DNA of 64,000 nucleotides from Marinobacter shengliensis (GTDB lineage: Bacteria; Pseudomonadota; Gammaproteobacteria; Pseudomonadales; Oleiphilaceae). Of the stretch, positions 18,001 to 26,226 are shown one piece after another (the stretch's first letter is position 1; the number at the start of each line of letters is the position of its first letter). The notes beneath the pieces were generated by a model, which worked only from the letters and a program-made list of their open reading frames with translations, did not search any database and was not told the DNA's origin. The translations under genes and the position numbers were made by a program. The stretch is from positions 124,001 to 188,000 of the forward strand of contig NZ_PXNO01000021.1 of assembly GCF_003007715.1 (NCBI RefSeq), read 5' to 3'.

Positions 18001-19148
18001 ATCAGCCCTTCCTCAATGTGTTGAGTCAGGGCCTGATAAACGTGCTCAAGATCGACGACAGCTATGATGGTCCAGTTCAAATCCTGTAACAGGGTGATCG
18101 GTGCGGCAATAGCGGAATGAGGGCGTCCGCTTTCGGTTTTTCTGGGTCGGCTCAAATGCGGTTGCCTGGATTCGTGGACATGGTTCAGCCACTCAGAGGT
18201 TCCGGGCTGGCGCAGGAAATCATTGATCCAGAGCCGGTACTCCAGTCCCCGGGACTCGGTCATGACTGGGCGTTGTGTAGGATCCAGAACGGTCAGTAGT
18301 CTTATCTCCGGAAAGTCGCGGAGATAGCTTGTAACCTCTTGCTCCCGGAAGGCCTTTGGCGGCAGGCCGCCAAGGTACTCCCAGCGTTCGGCCAGTCGGC
18401 GGATAAGGGCCAGATTGATGGCGTAGTTACTGACGCTGGAGGCTTCCAATTGAGTGGCCAGGGTATTGGCACGCTCTAACAGATTGTGGCTGTGCTGTAG
18501 CCTGAGAACATGCCAGCCGGCAGTGGTAAGCAGGATTCCAATGGCACCGACGACGAGAAGCCCCCGGTAGGCAACGTCAATTTGACGATGAAAAACGCTG
18601 GACATAAATGGCAGTGTGGCACCGACCAACATCACTAATGGGCTAATCACAATGTTTGATTCGGCTACGCTACCCAAATGGAAATTCTCGAACACTGGGT
18701 ACCAGTTCGAGAGTAGTGACAGTGCGCTTGCGATCAGGCACACGCCGGCGGTGACAATACCCAACGCACTGGTCTGATGGGTCCACACGGTGGTTAGAAT
18801 GCTGAGGGCTATTAAGGTTGTTACTAGCAAAAGCACGGGGTTGATGGCGAGAATGCGGATGATGTTTTCGTCTGGCAGTGCTTTGAGCGCGGAGAAGATC
18901 AGAGCACAAATCAGTACTATTACCGCCAAAACCGTTGCCAGCCACCGTCTCCTTAGAACGATGGCTGCAAAGCCTATACTGAGGGCAATTGCCAACAGAC
19001 CAACACCGGGCCTCAGGCTCAGGCGGCCGGGCGCGTCGCCGGCGGCGATGGCATCGTAAACGATGGTTACGCCGACCGCACCAAGGGTAATCGACAGGGC
19101 GAGTGTGGCACAGAGCCAAAACACCGTGACGTTACGGGACTCAACCAT
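15054..19148 (-). CDS. Membrane hybrid sensor histidine kinase with multiple PAS domains
   Basis: 1364 residues. About seven N-terminal membrane helices (to about residue 210) precede a periplasmic sensor loop (about 215-440) and another helix (441-460). Four PAS regions follow (495-600, 610-715, 735-845, 855-965), then HisKA with ASHDLQEPLRKI (His993), HATPase (SNAIKF, VVRDNGIGF, TGTGIGMAIVKK), and a C-terminal receiver of Rcp1 type with Asp1278 in LILLDLNMP. The ATG at 19148 has CAGGTG upstream and overlaps the REC-PilB stop by 8 nt; a TTG at 19166 is less likely. It probably phosphorylates receivers encoded in the same operon. Confidence 0.9.
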   Translation of the reverse strand: MVESRNVTVFWLCATLALSITLGAVGVTIVYDAIAAGDAPGRLSLRPGVGLLAIALSIGFAAIVLRRRWLATVLAVIVLICALIFSALKALPDENIIRILAINPVLLLVTTLIALSILTTVWTHQTSALGIVTAGVCLIASALSLLSNWYPVFENFHLGSVAESNIVISPLVMLVGATLPFMSSVFHRQIDVAYRGLLVVGAIGILLTTAGWHVLRLQHSHNLLERANTLATQLEASSVSNYAINLALIRRLAERWEYLGGLPPKAFREQEVTSYLRDFPEIRLLTVLDPTQRPVMTESRGLEYRLWINDFLRQPGTSEWLNHVHESRQPHLSRPRKTESGRPHSAIAAPITLLQDLNWTIIAVVDLEHVYQALTQHIEEGLILRVTADGLTLFNQNPDLPPKQRIDLVSRTVETHHDTRWTVHVSMPAGTLSPDDLYLPPLVLFSGIGLSFLVMLSYLFWRESERRSESLEMLNNTLNYHLDQERSLRLTNERILQFSRDILCSISVDGRFLSVSPACQEILGYSPDELQGKHYDLLLVQEDRAATEQEVQLLISGDRDRASGFRTRLRHRDGHIITISWTSEWSKADKTLFCVGRDITDELMAETLTRERDQFFSLSPDMFCIVDLNSYFFEMNQTFLETLGYSREELLGTSYLKLVNAEDKVSVRQAVQSLTEGHEVSELHIRVQDKQGNTHWLNINATLSADDLIYVVARDTTEQRRIEQKLRENEALLKMAERVAMIGGWVVDLNTGKSTWSDVVCAIHELPPGQAPDVEDAIQFYIPEHRERITNAVQTCIEDGIPFDEELQIITAKGRQRWVRAIGHAVKDGNGDIAKLQGAFQDITASRQAMEQIRRFAERQATIFESITDAFFTVDREWRFTYVNRRSEELLRKSRDELLGHNLWEIFPAAVGTEFDENYRYAMDTGESVSFEGYYEPLDNWLEISAYPSDEGLAVYYRSIRERKEAQWKLEATMAELERSNRELQDFAFVASHDLQEPLRKIQAFSDRLISRSDKLEEQEKDYLKRMQSAAGRMQNLIEDLLSYSRVTTRAKPMVSCDTETILREVMQDMETSISREQAIITTGRLPETYGDATQLRQVLQNLLSNAIKFHEPERPPEISLTAEDVTDTDWTLVVRDNGIGFEERYAEKLFHPFQRLHQKDGYTGTGIGMAIVKKILDRHGATVAVNSAPGKGTTFRIRFRRVNEAQPMTDDTYSPLIMIADDDPDDQLMIREAFGERCQQCQLCFVSNGVELMAALKGECPDLLAGSSSLPDLILLDLNMPLKDGRQALVEIRSTPELCRLPTVILTTSRNDEDIGFCQAQGANDYIVKPTRYTELLNIVEALTCYWDQKHREPTIPDSNDYD

Positions 19149-21387
19149 TAAGCACCTGGGGACCAAGCAGCCGCAGGATTTCTTCCGGGGTAGTCAGCCC
19201 ACTCCGAAGTTTTTCCAGGCCATCATCCAGCAGCACTTTCATGCCCTGCTCCCGGGCCAGGGTTTCAATCTGCATGGCGCTGGCGCCTTCGGTGATGGCA
19301 GCGCGTAGTTGTTCATCCACGGTCAGCACTTCGTGAATGGCTACCCGACCCTTGTAACCCTTGTGGCACTTCTCGCAGCCCTGGCCACGATAGAACACCA
19401 TGTCAGCATCCATGAACTGCGGCCCGAGCCGTTTGAGTATGTCGACGGGCGCCTCCGTCTCTTCCTTGCAATGATTGCAGATACGCCTTACCAGGCGCTG
19501 GGCAATGATCGCTTCCAGCGCCGAAGCCACCACATAGGGCTTCAGGCCCAGGTCGAGCAATCGGGCGACAGTGGCCGAGGCGGAACTGGTATGCAGGGTG
19601 GAGTACACCAAATGGCCGGTCATGGCGGCGTGGAAGGCCACATCGGCGGTTTCCTCGTCGCGTATTTCCCCCAGCAGGATGACGTCCGGGTCTTGCCGCA
19701 GAATGGCCCGAAGCACGCTGGCGAAATCCAGGCCAATGCGGTCCTTTACCGGCACCTGCCCGGCCATGTCGACGTGGAACTCCACGGGGTCTTCAATAGT
19801 GACGTAGTTTCGCTCCGGGCTGGCGTTGTGCTGCAGCAGGGCGTACAGGGTGGTGGTTTTGCCGCTGCCGGTGGGCCCGGTGGCCAAAATGATGCCCTGG
19901 GGCTTGGCCACTACGTGCATCAAGCGGTTCAGGTTATGTTCAGACAGGCCGAGGTCTGAGAGCGACTGCGCCGAGGATTGTCGTTCCAGTACCCGCATCA
20001 CCACTTTCTCGCCATTGATGGTGGGCAGGGTGGAAATACGCAAGTCGACAATGCGCATGGGGGTTTTTACAGTAATCCGGCCATCCTGGGGCCGGCGGCG
20101 TTCGGTAATGTCCAGTTCCGCCATCACCTTGATGCGTGACACCACAGACATCAGCAAATTGGTGGGGATGTGAATCTTGTCCTGCAACACACCGTCGATG
20201 CGGTAACGCACCACCAGGGATTTGGTGCGCGGGTGTACGTGAATGTCGCTGGCGCCCAGGCGCAGGGCTTCCAGGATGATGGCGTTCACCAGGCGGATGG
20301 CAGGAGGCTCTTCGGAACTGCCCAGAAGCTGTTCCAGGGATTCCTGGTCGGCTTCATCGTCCAATACGATTTCGATGCCCTCGTAGGGGTCATTGGTGCC
20401 AATCTTGGTGGCAATGTCATCCAGATCGTGGCTTTCGCCGAAGATCTCCGCCAGTTTGGCCTGCATTTGCCCGGTTTCGCACAGCAGCGGGTGGATGGTG
20501 TAGCCGGTCATGAACCCCAGTTCGTCAATCAGGTTCACATCCATCGGGTCCACCATGGCCAGGCGCAAACGCTGGCCCTGGGCCCGCAATGGCAGCACCA
20601 GCTGGCGGGTGCAGATTTTCTGGGGGATCAGCGACAGCAGGCTGGGGTCTGGCTGGAACTCCCGCAGGTCCACTTCCTCAAACAGCATGTCGTCCCGCAG
20701 CAGCTCGAAGACCTTTTTGAAGTCTACCCAATCGTGTTTCAGTAGCGTGCGGATCACCGGGCTTTTCTTGCTTTGCATCTCCCGGTGCAGCTGCTGTATT
20801 TGCTGGGCGTTCAACCAGCCTTTTTTGTGTAACAGGATCGCCAGCTGGCTGCGATTGGTGGCAGTCAGCTTGCTGATGGTTTCCAGGTCTTTGCTCTGCT
20901 TTTGGGTCTGCTGTTCCAGTGCCCGAGTCCGCTGGAGGAGTTCGTACTGCTCCAGTGCCAGGGCAATCGTCAGGCGAATATCGTCATCGTTCCAGGGTTT
21001 CAGAATGAACCGGTACACGGCGCCGTCGCGGATGGAGCCCATAACAGCGTCTGTATTGGCGTGGCCGGTGAGCATGATACGAATGGTCTGGGGCCAACGC
21101 TCCCGCACTTCCCGCAACAGTTCACTGCCGTTCATGCCGGGCATCATGAAGTCGGTCATGATCAGTTCTACTGGCTGCTTTTCCATAATGGCCAGGGCTT
21201 CCTGGCCATCCTTGGCAAACAGCAGCTCGTAGTTCTCGCGCTGGAATACCCGGCGCAACGAGGCAAGGATGTTCGGCTCGTCGTCCACCAACAGCAGGCG
21301 ATAAGGCACCTTTTTCGGCTCAGGTTTGGCGGCCTGGCCGGCATCGGTGTCTTTGCCGTAGAACAGTGATGCGTAACGTTTTGCCAT
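19141..21387 (-). CDS. Response-regulator receiver fused to PilB/GspE-type secretion ATPase
   Basis: 748 residues. Receiver at 28-145 (VDDEPNI, Asp79 in IMTDFMMPG, KPWNDDD). A linker contains a GspE/MshE N-terminal-like segment (about 180-330; LAILLHKKGWLNAQQIQQL resembles a c-di-GMP-binding MshEN motif but lacks its leading Arg). The ATPase core has Walker A GPTGSGKT (504-511), Walker B DPDVILLGEIRDEE (566-579), the His box GHLVYSTLHT, and a tetracysteine zinc site (C637, C640, C671, C674). The fold is that of T4P/T2SS assembly ATPases, but no pilus or secretion gene is nearby. Joining it to a receiver suggests phosphorylation-controlled ATPase activity (inference). Confidence 0.9.
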   Translation of the reverse strand: MAKRYASLFYGKDTDAGQAAKPEPKKVPYRLLLVDDEPNILASLRRVFQRENYELLFAKDGQEALAIMEKQPVELIMTDFMMPGMNGSELLREVRERWPQTIRIMLTGHANTDAVMGSIRDGAVYRFILKPWNDDDIRLTIALALEQYELLQRTRALEQQTQKQSKDLETISKLTATNRSQLAILLHKKGWLNAQQIQQLHREMQSKKSPVIRTLLKHDWVDFKKVFELLRDDMLFEEVDLREFQPDPSLLSLIPQKICTRQLVLPLRAQGQRLRLAMVDPMDVNLIDELGFMTGYTIHPLLCETGQMQAKLAEIFGESHDLDDIATKIGTNDPYEGIEIVLDDEADQESLEQLLGSSEEPPAIRLVNAIILEALRLGASDIHVHPRTKSLVVRYRIDGVLQDKIHIPTNLLMSVVSRIKVMAELDITERRRPQDGRITVKTPMRIVDLRISTLPTINGEKVVMRVLERQSSAQSLSDLGLSEHNLNRLMHVVAKPQGIILATGPTGSGKTTTLYALLQHNASPERNYVTIEDPVEFHVDMAGQVPVKDRIGLDFASVLRAILRQDPDVILLGEIRDEETADVAFHAAMTGHLVYSTLHTSSASATVARLLDLGLKPYVVASALEAIIAQRLVRRICNHCKEETEAPVDILKRLGPQFMDADMVFYRGQGCEKCHKGYKGRVAIHEVLTVDEQLRAAITEGASAMQIETLAREQGMKVLLDDGLEKLRSGLTTPEEILRLLGPQVLNG

Positions 21388-21396
21388 CCGGCGTCC

Positions 21397-22545
21397 CTAA
21401 TTGATCGGTAGTGTTAGCAATACCCGGGTTCCGGTACCTTCGCGGGTGTCCAGCTGCAACTGGCCGCCGTGGGCGCGGGCGGTGTCCCGGGCCACCGTCA
21501 GCCCCAGCCCGGTACCAGAGCCAATCGGCCGGCTGGTAAAAAAGGCATCAAAGACTTTTGCTCGTTGGTCTTCGGGTATGCCGCAGCCGTTGTCCTGAAT
21601 AATGATCTGCACTTCATTGGCCTGCACCTGGGTTTTCACCAGAATTCTGCCCTGACCTTTCTCCGGCTCAGCATCGCGAATCGCCTGGGCAGCGTTGTCC
21701 AGCAGATTGAAAAACGTTTGCGATAGCCTGGAAGGATGGCCGGATATCTCCGGCACTTCGTTCAGGCGTTCAACAATATCCAGCTGATGTTGGTATTCGG
21801 TTTGTACCAGATGAATGGCGCTGGTCAGTAACTGATTGATGCTGCACCGAGTGTAATCGGCCTGGTCGATGCTGGAGAAGGTTTTCAGGTCAGACACAAT
21901 GCTGGCGATACGGTTGGTGCCGTCGATGGATTCCGCCAGCAGATCGTTAAAATCGGCCAGCAGCTCCTCATTCGCGCTGGTCTCAGGCAGTGCTTCGCCC
22001 AGCTCTTTGACGTAATCCCGGGCTACCCGCAGGTTGCTGCTGATGAAGCCAATGGGGTTGTTGATCTCGTGGGCGACCCCTGCTGCCAGCTGGCCAACGG
22101 AGCGCAGGCGGGCGCTTTCATAAAGCTCATGTTGGGTTTTGTTGATGACTTTGACCTGCTGATCGACCTTTTCCTGGAGCTGATCGGATAGCTCCCGGTA
22201 GCGGGCTTCGGATTCCTTCAGGGCCTCGTTCTGGCGTTGCAGCTCGGCATAGCTGGCTTCGGTGGCGTCGTGATGCAGATTGGCAGCCAGCCGGTACTTG
22301 GCGATGAACATCATCAGGAAGGCCACTATGCCTGAGGCCGCCTGGCGTTCCTCGGCGCTGCCAGCGCCACTGAGCCAGCCCACCGTCTCTAGATTGAATT
22401 CCACAGGCGTGGCGTCTGTTCCCGGTTTCTGTTCGCTGAGTTCAACCGGCGCTGAGCACAGGGCAGACAGGCTCTGGTTCAGCCGCGCCAACTGATCGCG
22501 GCTCAGCAGGTCCGTCAGGGTCGGGTCGTCTTCAAAATTACGCAC
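21397..22545 (-). CDS. Cytoplasmic sensor histidine kinase
   Basis: 382 residues from a GTG start overlapping the GTPase stop by 8 nt. It has no membrane segment. A coiled coil at about 95-150 precedes HisKA with AAGVAHEINNPIGF (His159) and HATPase with LLDNAAQAI, DNGCGIP and GSGTGLGLTVARD. The N-terminal 90 residues match no domain I recognise. Its kinase core resembles that of the first kinase of the operon, suggesting a duplicated pair. Likely targets are the operon's receivers. Confidence 0.9.
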   Translation of the reverse strand: MRNFEDDPTLTDLLSRDQLARLNQSLSALCSAPVELSEQKPGTDATPVEFNLETVGWLSGAGSAEERQAASGIVAFLMMFIAKYRLAANLHHDATEASYAELQRQNEALKESEARYRELSDQLQEKVDQQVKVINKTQHELYESARLRSVGQLAAGVAHEINNPIGFISSNLRVARDYVKELGEALPETSANEELLADFNDLLAESIDGTNRIASIVSDLKTFSSIDQADYTRCSINQLLTSAIHLVQTEYQHQLDIVERLNEVPEISGHPSRLSQTFFNLLDNAAQAIRDAEPEKGQGRILVKTQVQANEVQIIIQDNGCGIPEDQRAKVFDAFFTSRPIGSGTGLGLTVARDTARAHGGQLQLDTREGTGTRVLLTLPIN

Positions 22546-23212
22546 AGGGCGCCCCCTGTCCGCTGCTGCGGCTCAGCCGCTCAACAAAGATGCGGCGGCT
22601 GATGCCATGATCAGCGGCGAGATGGAATTCGTCGTCAATCTGCGTGTACAGCCGGTCGAGCAGAATCTGGAAGCTTTCAATCACGCCGTCACCGCGCAGG
22701 GCGGAGGCCATCACCAGCGGTGACCAGGGGGTATCCGCCCAGCGCTCCTGCAGCTCCTGCTCCGGTACTACGTCAGGAATATCCCGCTTGTTGAATTGCA
22801 CCACCATGGGCAGGGTGTCGATATCCAGTCCAACTTTCTCAAGATTCTCTTCAAGGTTGCCGAAGGCAATGGCATTGTTGTCTTGCTGGGATGGCTGGGA
22901 GTCAGCCACAAACACCACGCCGTCTGCCCGCGACAGCACAGCCTTGCGGGTGCTGTCGTGCTGCACCTGGCCGGGCACGGTGTAGAGCTTTAACCGCAGA
23001 TCCAGGCCGGAGCTGCCGCGCAGGCCGATGGGCAGCATGTCGAAAAACAGGGTACGGTCGTCACGGGTTTCCAGCACCATCAGCTCGCCTTTGCGCTCCG
23101 GGTTGAGCAGGCTGTGCAACTGCATCAGGTTGGTGGTCTTGCCACTGAGCGCAGGGCCATAGAACACTACCTTGAGGGCAAGCTTGTTGTCGTCCGGACT
23201 GAAATCAGGCAT
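22538..23212 (-). CDS. MglA-like small Ras-family GTPase
   Basis: 224 residues. P-loop GPALSGKTT near residues 19-27, atypical switch II TVPGQVQHDSTRK in place of the Ras DxxGQ, and the guanine-specificity loop QFNKRDIPD: all features of the bacterial MglA/Arf-like family. MglA-type GTPases set cell polarity and direct type IV pili or gliding machinery in other bacteria. No MglB/Roadblock GAP gene is seen nearby. About 20 residues after the G domain (RRIFVERLSRSSGQG) are extra. It sits between a REC gene and a kinase gene in the signalling operon. Confidence 0.9.
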   Translation of the reverse strand: MPDFSPDDNKLALKVVFYGPALSGKTTNLMQLHSLLNPERKGELMVLETRDDRTLFFDMLPIGLRGSSGLDLRLKLYTVPGQVQHDSTRKAVLSRADGVVFVADSQPSQQDNNAIAFGNLEENLEKVGLDIDTLPMVVQFNKRDIPDVVPEQELQERWADTPWSPLVMASALRGDGVIESFQILLDRLYTQIDDEFHLAADHGISRRIFVERLSRSSGQGAPCA

Positions 23213-23227
23213 GGGGCCTCACCTGGG

Positions 23228-23752
23228 TTAATCGTCGGTCAGTAATACTGAGCCATCGGCATCGCGTTTTACCCGGGTGATGCCGGGGTTATCGGCCTCT
23301 AGCCGCAGCAGCTCTTCTTCCCGGGCCTTGATCATGGCACGCTGGGCATCGTTTTCTTCTCGCAGCCGCTGGTTTTCCTTGTGTAGCTGGTATAAATCAA
23401 TGGCGGCTTTGATGGCGGCGACCACTTCGTAGTCGTCCCAGGGTTTGGACAGGTAACGGTATACCTCCGCCTGGTTGATGGCTTTGATCATGGACTCTCG
23501 GTCGCCATAGGCACTGAGTACCAGGCGGATGGCGTTCGGTTGTTTTTGCTTGGCGAACTGCAAATAGGTGACGCCATCAGCCGTGGGCATCTGGTAGTCG
23601 GAGACTATCACCGCGTATTCGTGTTCCAGCAGCCCGCCCAGTGCATCCTCCACCTTGCTGAAGGTGTCAATCTGCCAGCCCTGGGGCTTCAGCAACCGCC
23701 GCAGGCTGCTCAGAATGTTGGGTTCGTCATCTACCAGCTGAATTCTGATCAT
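23228..23752 (-). CDS. Receiver-domain response regulator with coiled-coil tail
   Basis: 174 residues. Receiver at 1-120 with acidic pair VDDEP, Asp52 in IVSDYQMP, and the RpfG-like end LSKPWDDYEVVAAI. The C-terminal 50 residues are a predicted coiled coil (LHKENQRLREENDAQ) with no DNA-binding or enzyme domain, so it probably acts by protein contact. The ATG overlaps the preceding gene by 4 nt, and the MglA-like gene follows after 15 nt. Confidence 0.88.
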   Translation of the reverse strand: MIRIQLVDDEPNILSSLRRLLKPQGWQIDTFSKVEDALGGLLEHEYAVIVSDYQMPTADGVTYLQFAKQKQPNAIRLVLSAYGDRESMIKAINQAEVYRYLSKPWDDYEVVAAIKAAIDLYQLHKENQRLREENDAQRAMIKAREEELLRLEADNPGITRVKRDADGSVLLTDD

Positions 23753-25122
23753 GCGGAGGTCTCCGTGTCGTCGTTCGGTTTGTGCACATACAAAGTATAG
23801 CGGTGGCCATCTGGCTCGCCTTTTTCAAACGCCACCAGTTTTTCGATCAGGATCGCGCTCAGTTCCTTGCCCTCGTTGAGTAGCAGCATCCCTGACGCAG
23901 CATACAGGTTGCGGGCCAGGACCATGCCTGGCCTGAGGCGCAAGGTATCCAGTACCAGAATCGAGGGGTCTTCGTGTTCCACATCTGGGGCCAGCTCGAT
24001 CAGCATTTCAACAAAACGGTCAGTCAATTCCGGGTCGTAAAGCCGTTCACGGTATTTCTTGAGCAATTTAATGGCATTGTCTCGCGCTACCTTGCGCTCA
24101 AGCACCAGGCCGAATTGGAGTTCCACAAAATCCACCGCTAGCTTGAGGATGCGGGATTCCAGGGGGATCTGGCTGCCTTCGAGGCGATCCGGAACGCCGT
24201 ACCCGTTCCATTTTTCCTGGTGGTGGCGGATGATCTTGCCGGTGTCTTTCAACGGCTCCAACGCCATCAGTAACTGCTCGCCGGCGACCGGGTATTTCAG
24301 GTACTCCAGGCGCTGGTTCTTGGACAGCAAGTCTGACGGGGCGGTAAACAGTTCATCCGGCCAGCTTAGTTTGCCCATGTTATACAGGGCAGCGGCCATG
24401 GCCAGGTTGCGGGTGGTTTCCTCATCCAGCTCGATAAACTCGGCAAAGGCTTTGACCAGACGGATTACCTTGGCGTTGGGCTGGCGATTGGCCGGCAGCC
24501 GTTTATTGATGAGCGATGAGAACACCTCGGTGGTGGTGACGTAGCTCTGGCGCAGCTCCTGGTAGGCCAGGTCGAGCATGTCGGCGGTTTCTTTCAGCTC
24601 CTCGGTGCGCTCCCGTACCTTGTCTTCCAGGCTGGCATTGAGGGCTTGCAGCTCCTTGTTCTGTTTGCGGGTGAGCTTTTCCAGCGCCAGCCGACGGCGC
24701 TCGGAATACTGGAAAGCCAGGGCCTGGCGGATAATCAGCCGCAGTTCGTCATCGTCCCAGGGTTTGCTGATGTACCGGTAGATCTGGCCATCGTTGATGG
24801 CTTTCACCGTGGAGGTGATGTCGGCATAGCCGGTGAGCAGAATGCGGATACACCAGGGGTATTTACTGCGAATTTCTGCCAGCAGCGTGGGGCCGTCCAT
24901 GCCGGGCATGCGGGCGTCGGAGATCACCAGGTCAAATTTTTCATTCTCCATCAATGCCAGTGCTTCGTCACCGGAACCTGCGGTGGTCAGCTCCCAGGGT
25001 TCACGGCGCAGAACGCGCTGCAGGCTGCGCAGGATGTTTTCCTCATCGTCGACCAGAAGCAGTTTTGCCTGGTCTGGCAGGTTCTCGGCACCTGCCTTTG
25101 ATCGCAAGCTGGACTCAGTCAT
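23749..25122 (-). CDS. Response regulator with degenerate HD-GYP domain
   Basis: 457 residues from the ATG at 25122, which overlaps the kinase stop by ATGACTGA; the longer frame to 25293 runs antiparallel through the kinase and is not used. RpfG-like receiver 18-135 (Asp69), coiled coil 140-190, then an HD-GYP-like domain. The catalytic HD reads YN (AALYNMGKL, 247-248), KHP reads KYP and GYP reads GVP, though HHQEKWNGYG is kept. It is therefore probably not a c-di-GMP phosphodiesterase but a binding or scaffold protein (inference). Confidence 0.85.
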   Translation of the reverse strand: MTESSLRSKAGAENLPDQAKLLLVDDEENILRSLQRVLRREPWELTTAGSGDEALALMENEKFDLVISDARMPGMDGPTLLAEIRSKYPWCIRILLTGYADITSTVKAINDGQIYRYISKPWDDDELRLIIRQALAFQYSERRRLALEKLTRKQNKELQALNASLEDKVRERTEELKETADMLDLAYQELRQSYVTTTEVFSSLINKRLPANRQPNAKVIRLVKAFAEFIELDEETTRNLAMAAALYNMGKLSWPDELFTAPSDLLSKNQRLEYLKYPVAGEQLLMALEPLKDTGKIIRHHQEKWNGYGVPDRLEGSQIPLESRILKLAVDFVELQFGLVLERKVARDNAIKLLKKYRERLYDPELTDRFVEMLIELAPDVEHEDPSILVLDTLRLRPGMVLARNLYAASGMLLLNEGKELSAILIEKLVAFEKGEPDGHRYTLYVHKPNDDTETSA

Positions 25123-25966
25123 CGCTGTTCTGGTCTGGTTGGGTGACGGGCAGGGTGATGCTGAAGCAAGTACCTTGCCCCGGAGTGCTGACAGCTTTGA
25201 TGTCACCGTTGTGTTTTTCGATGATATTGAAGCTGAGAGACAGGCCAAGGCCGGTGCCCTTACCCACCGGCTTGGTGGTGAAGAAAGGCTCAAAAATCCG
25301 GTTCAGGTGTTCCTCGGAAATGCCCTTGCCGTTATCTTCAACGTCAATCACCACGGTGTCACCGATGTGGCGGGTGCGCACCGTAATCTTGCCGAATTCT
25401 TCAATGGCATGGGCGGCATTGACCAGCAGGTTCATGATCACCTGGTTGATCTGGGAAATGATGCACTCAACTTCCGGTAGGTCGCCAAGATCCTGCACTA
25501 CCTCGGCCTTGTACTTGAGTTCGTTGTTGACCACGTTCAGGGTGGTTTCGATGCCCCGATGCAGATCCGCCAGCTTGAACTCTTCCTCTTCGATGTGGGA
25601 AAAGTCTTTCATCGCGGAGATAATGGTCTTGACCCGCTCAATGCCCTCCCGGGATTCTGCCAACAGGTCTTTAAGGTCTTCACGCAGGTAGTCGTAATCG
25701 ATGTTCTGCTTGATCAGGCGCAAATCTTCCAGCGACGCTGCTGAATCCACAGCCTCGGTCAGACGGAACAGATCGTTAAGGTAACTCTCCAGGCTTTGCA
25801 GGTTGGAATACACGTACCCCACCGGATTGTTGATTTCATGGGCTACGCCAGCGGCAAGCTGGCCAATGGCCGCCAGTTTCTCGGATTGAAGCAGTTGCCG
25901 GTTCGCCTGTTCCAGCCGGGCATTGAGGGCGTCCTGTTCGGATTGTGTCGGGGCAGTTTGCGTCAT
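25115..25966 (-). CDS. Cytoplasmic sensor histidine kinase, first gene of signalling operon
   Basis: 283 residues, soluble, with a short coiled coil (residues 8-30) in front of HisKA AAGVAHEINNPVGYVYSN (His43) and HATPase (LLVNAAHAI, DNGKGIS, GKGTGLGLSLSFNI). There is no sensor domain, so the signal must come through a partner. CAGGT lies upstream of the ATG. It heads an operon of seven further genes and is preceded by an ANR/FNR-type box about 90 bp upstream. Confidence 0.9.
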   Translation of the reverse strand: MTQTAPTQSEQDALNARLEQANRQLLQSEKLAAIGQLAAGVAHEINNPVGYVYSNLQSLESYLNDLFRLTEAVDSAASLEDLRLIKQNIDYDYLREDLKDLLAESREGIERVKTIISAMKDFSHIEEEEFKLADLHRGIETTLNVVNNELKYKAEVVQDLGDLPEVECIISQINQVIMNLLVNAAHAIEEFGKITVRTRHIGDTVVIDVEDNGKGISEEHLNRIFEPFFTTKPVGKGTGLGLSLSFNIIEKHNGDIKAVSTPGQGTCFSITLPVTQPDQNSDD

Positions 25967-26055
25967 TGTATTACCTGCCTTGCATCTTAACGAGCGGTTG
26001 TCCGCCCTCGGCGCTATCGTTAGAACCTGAATGTGATCTGTTGATTCCCGGACCG

Positions 26056-26069
26056 TTGATCACTATCAA
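26056..26069 (-). promoter_or_regulatory. Perfect ANR/FNR-type box upstream of the signalling operon
   Basis: TTGATCACTATCAA matches the FNR/ANR consensus TTGAT-N4-ATCAA at every fixed position. Its centre is about 97 bp before the kinase ATG at 25966. A start site 41.5 bp downstream on the minus strand would fall near 26021, preceded by a weak -10 (CACATT, 26035-26030). Oxygen control of the operon is an inference. Confidence 0.6.
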
Positions 26070-26226
26070 GTATCGCAATATCAAAGCCGGGTAGGCGTTG
26101 ATGGTGGTATGCCAAGTGGCAAGCCAAGTACTTAATTGAGACTGAAGGCGGAGCTATTCCCAATTTGGTCATAGCAAGCTGCCAAGGGTATTTCGGTTGC
26201 ATGTTTGGAGTGTAGCTGAATCGTTT

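Noticed and set aside
25123..25293. N-terminal extension of the REC/HD-GYP protein
   Set aside because: It lies inside the upstream kinase gene in another frame, and the ATG at 25122 gives the operon's typical 8-nt overlap.
26110..26121. TGCCAAGTGGCA as a sigma-54 promoter
   Set aside because: The GG and GC elements are not 10 bp apart in either direction.
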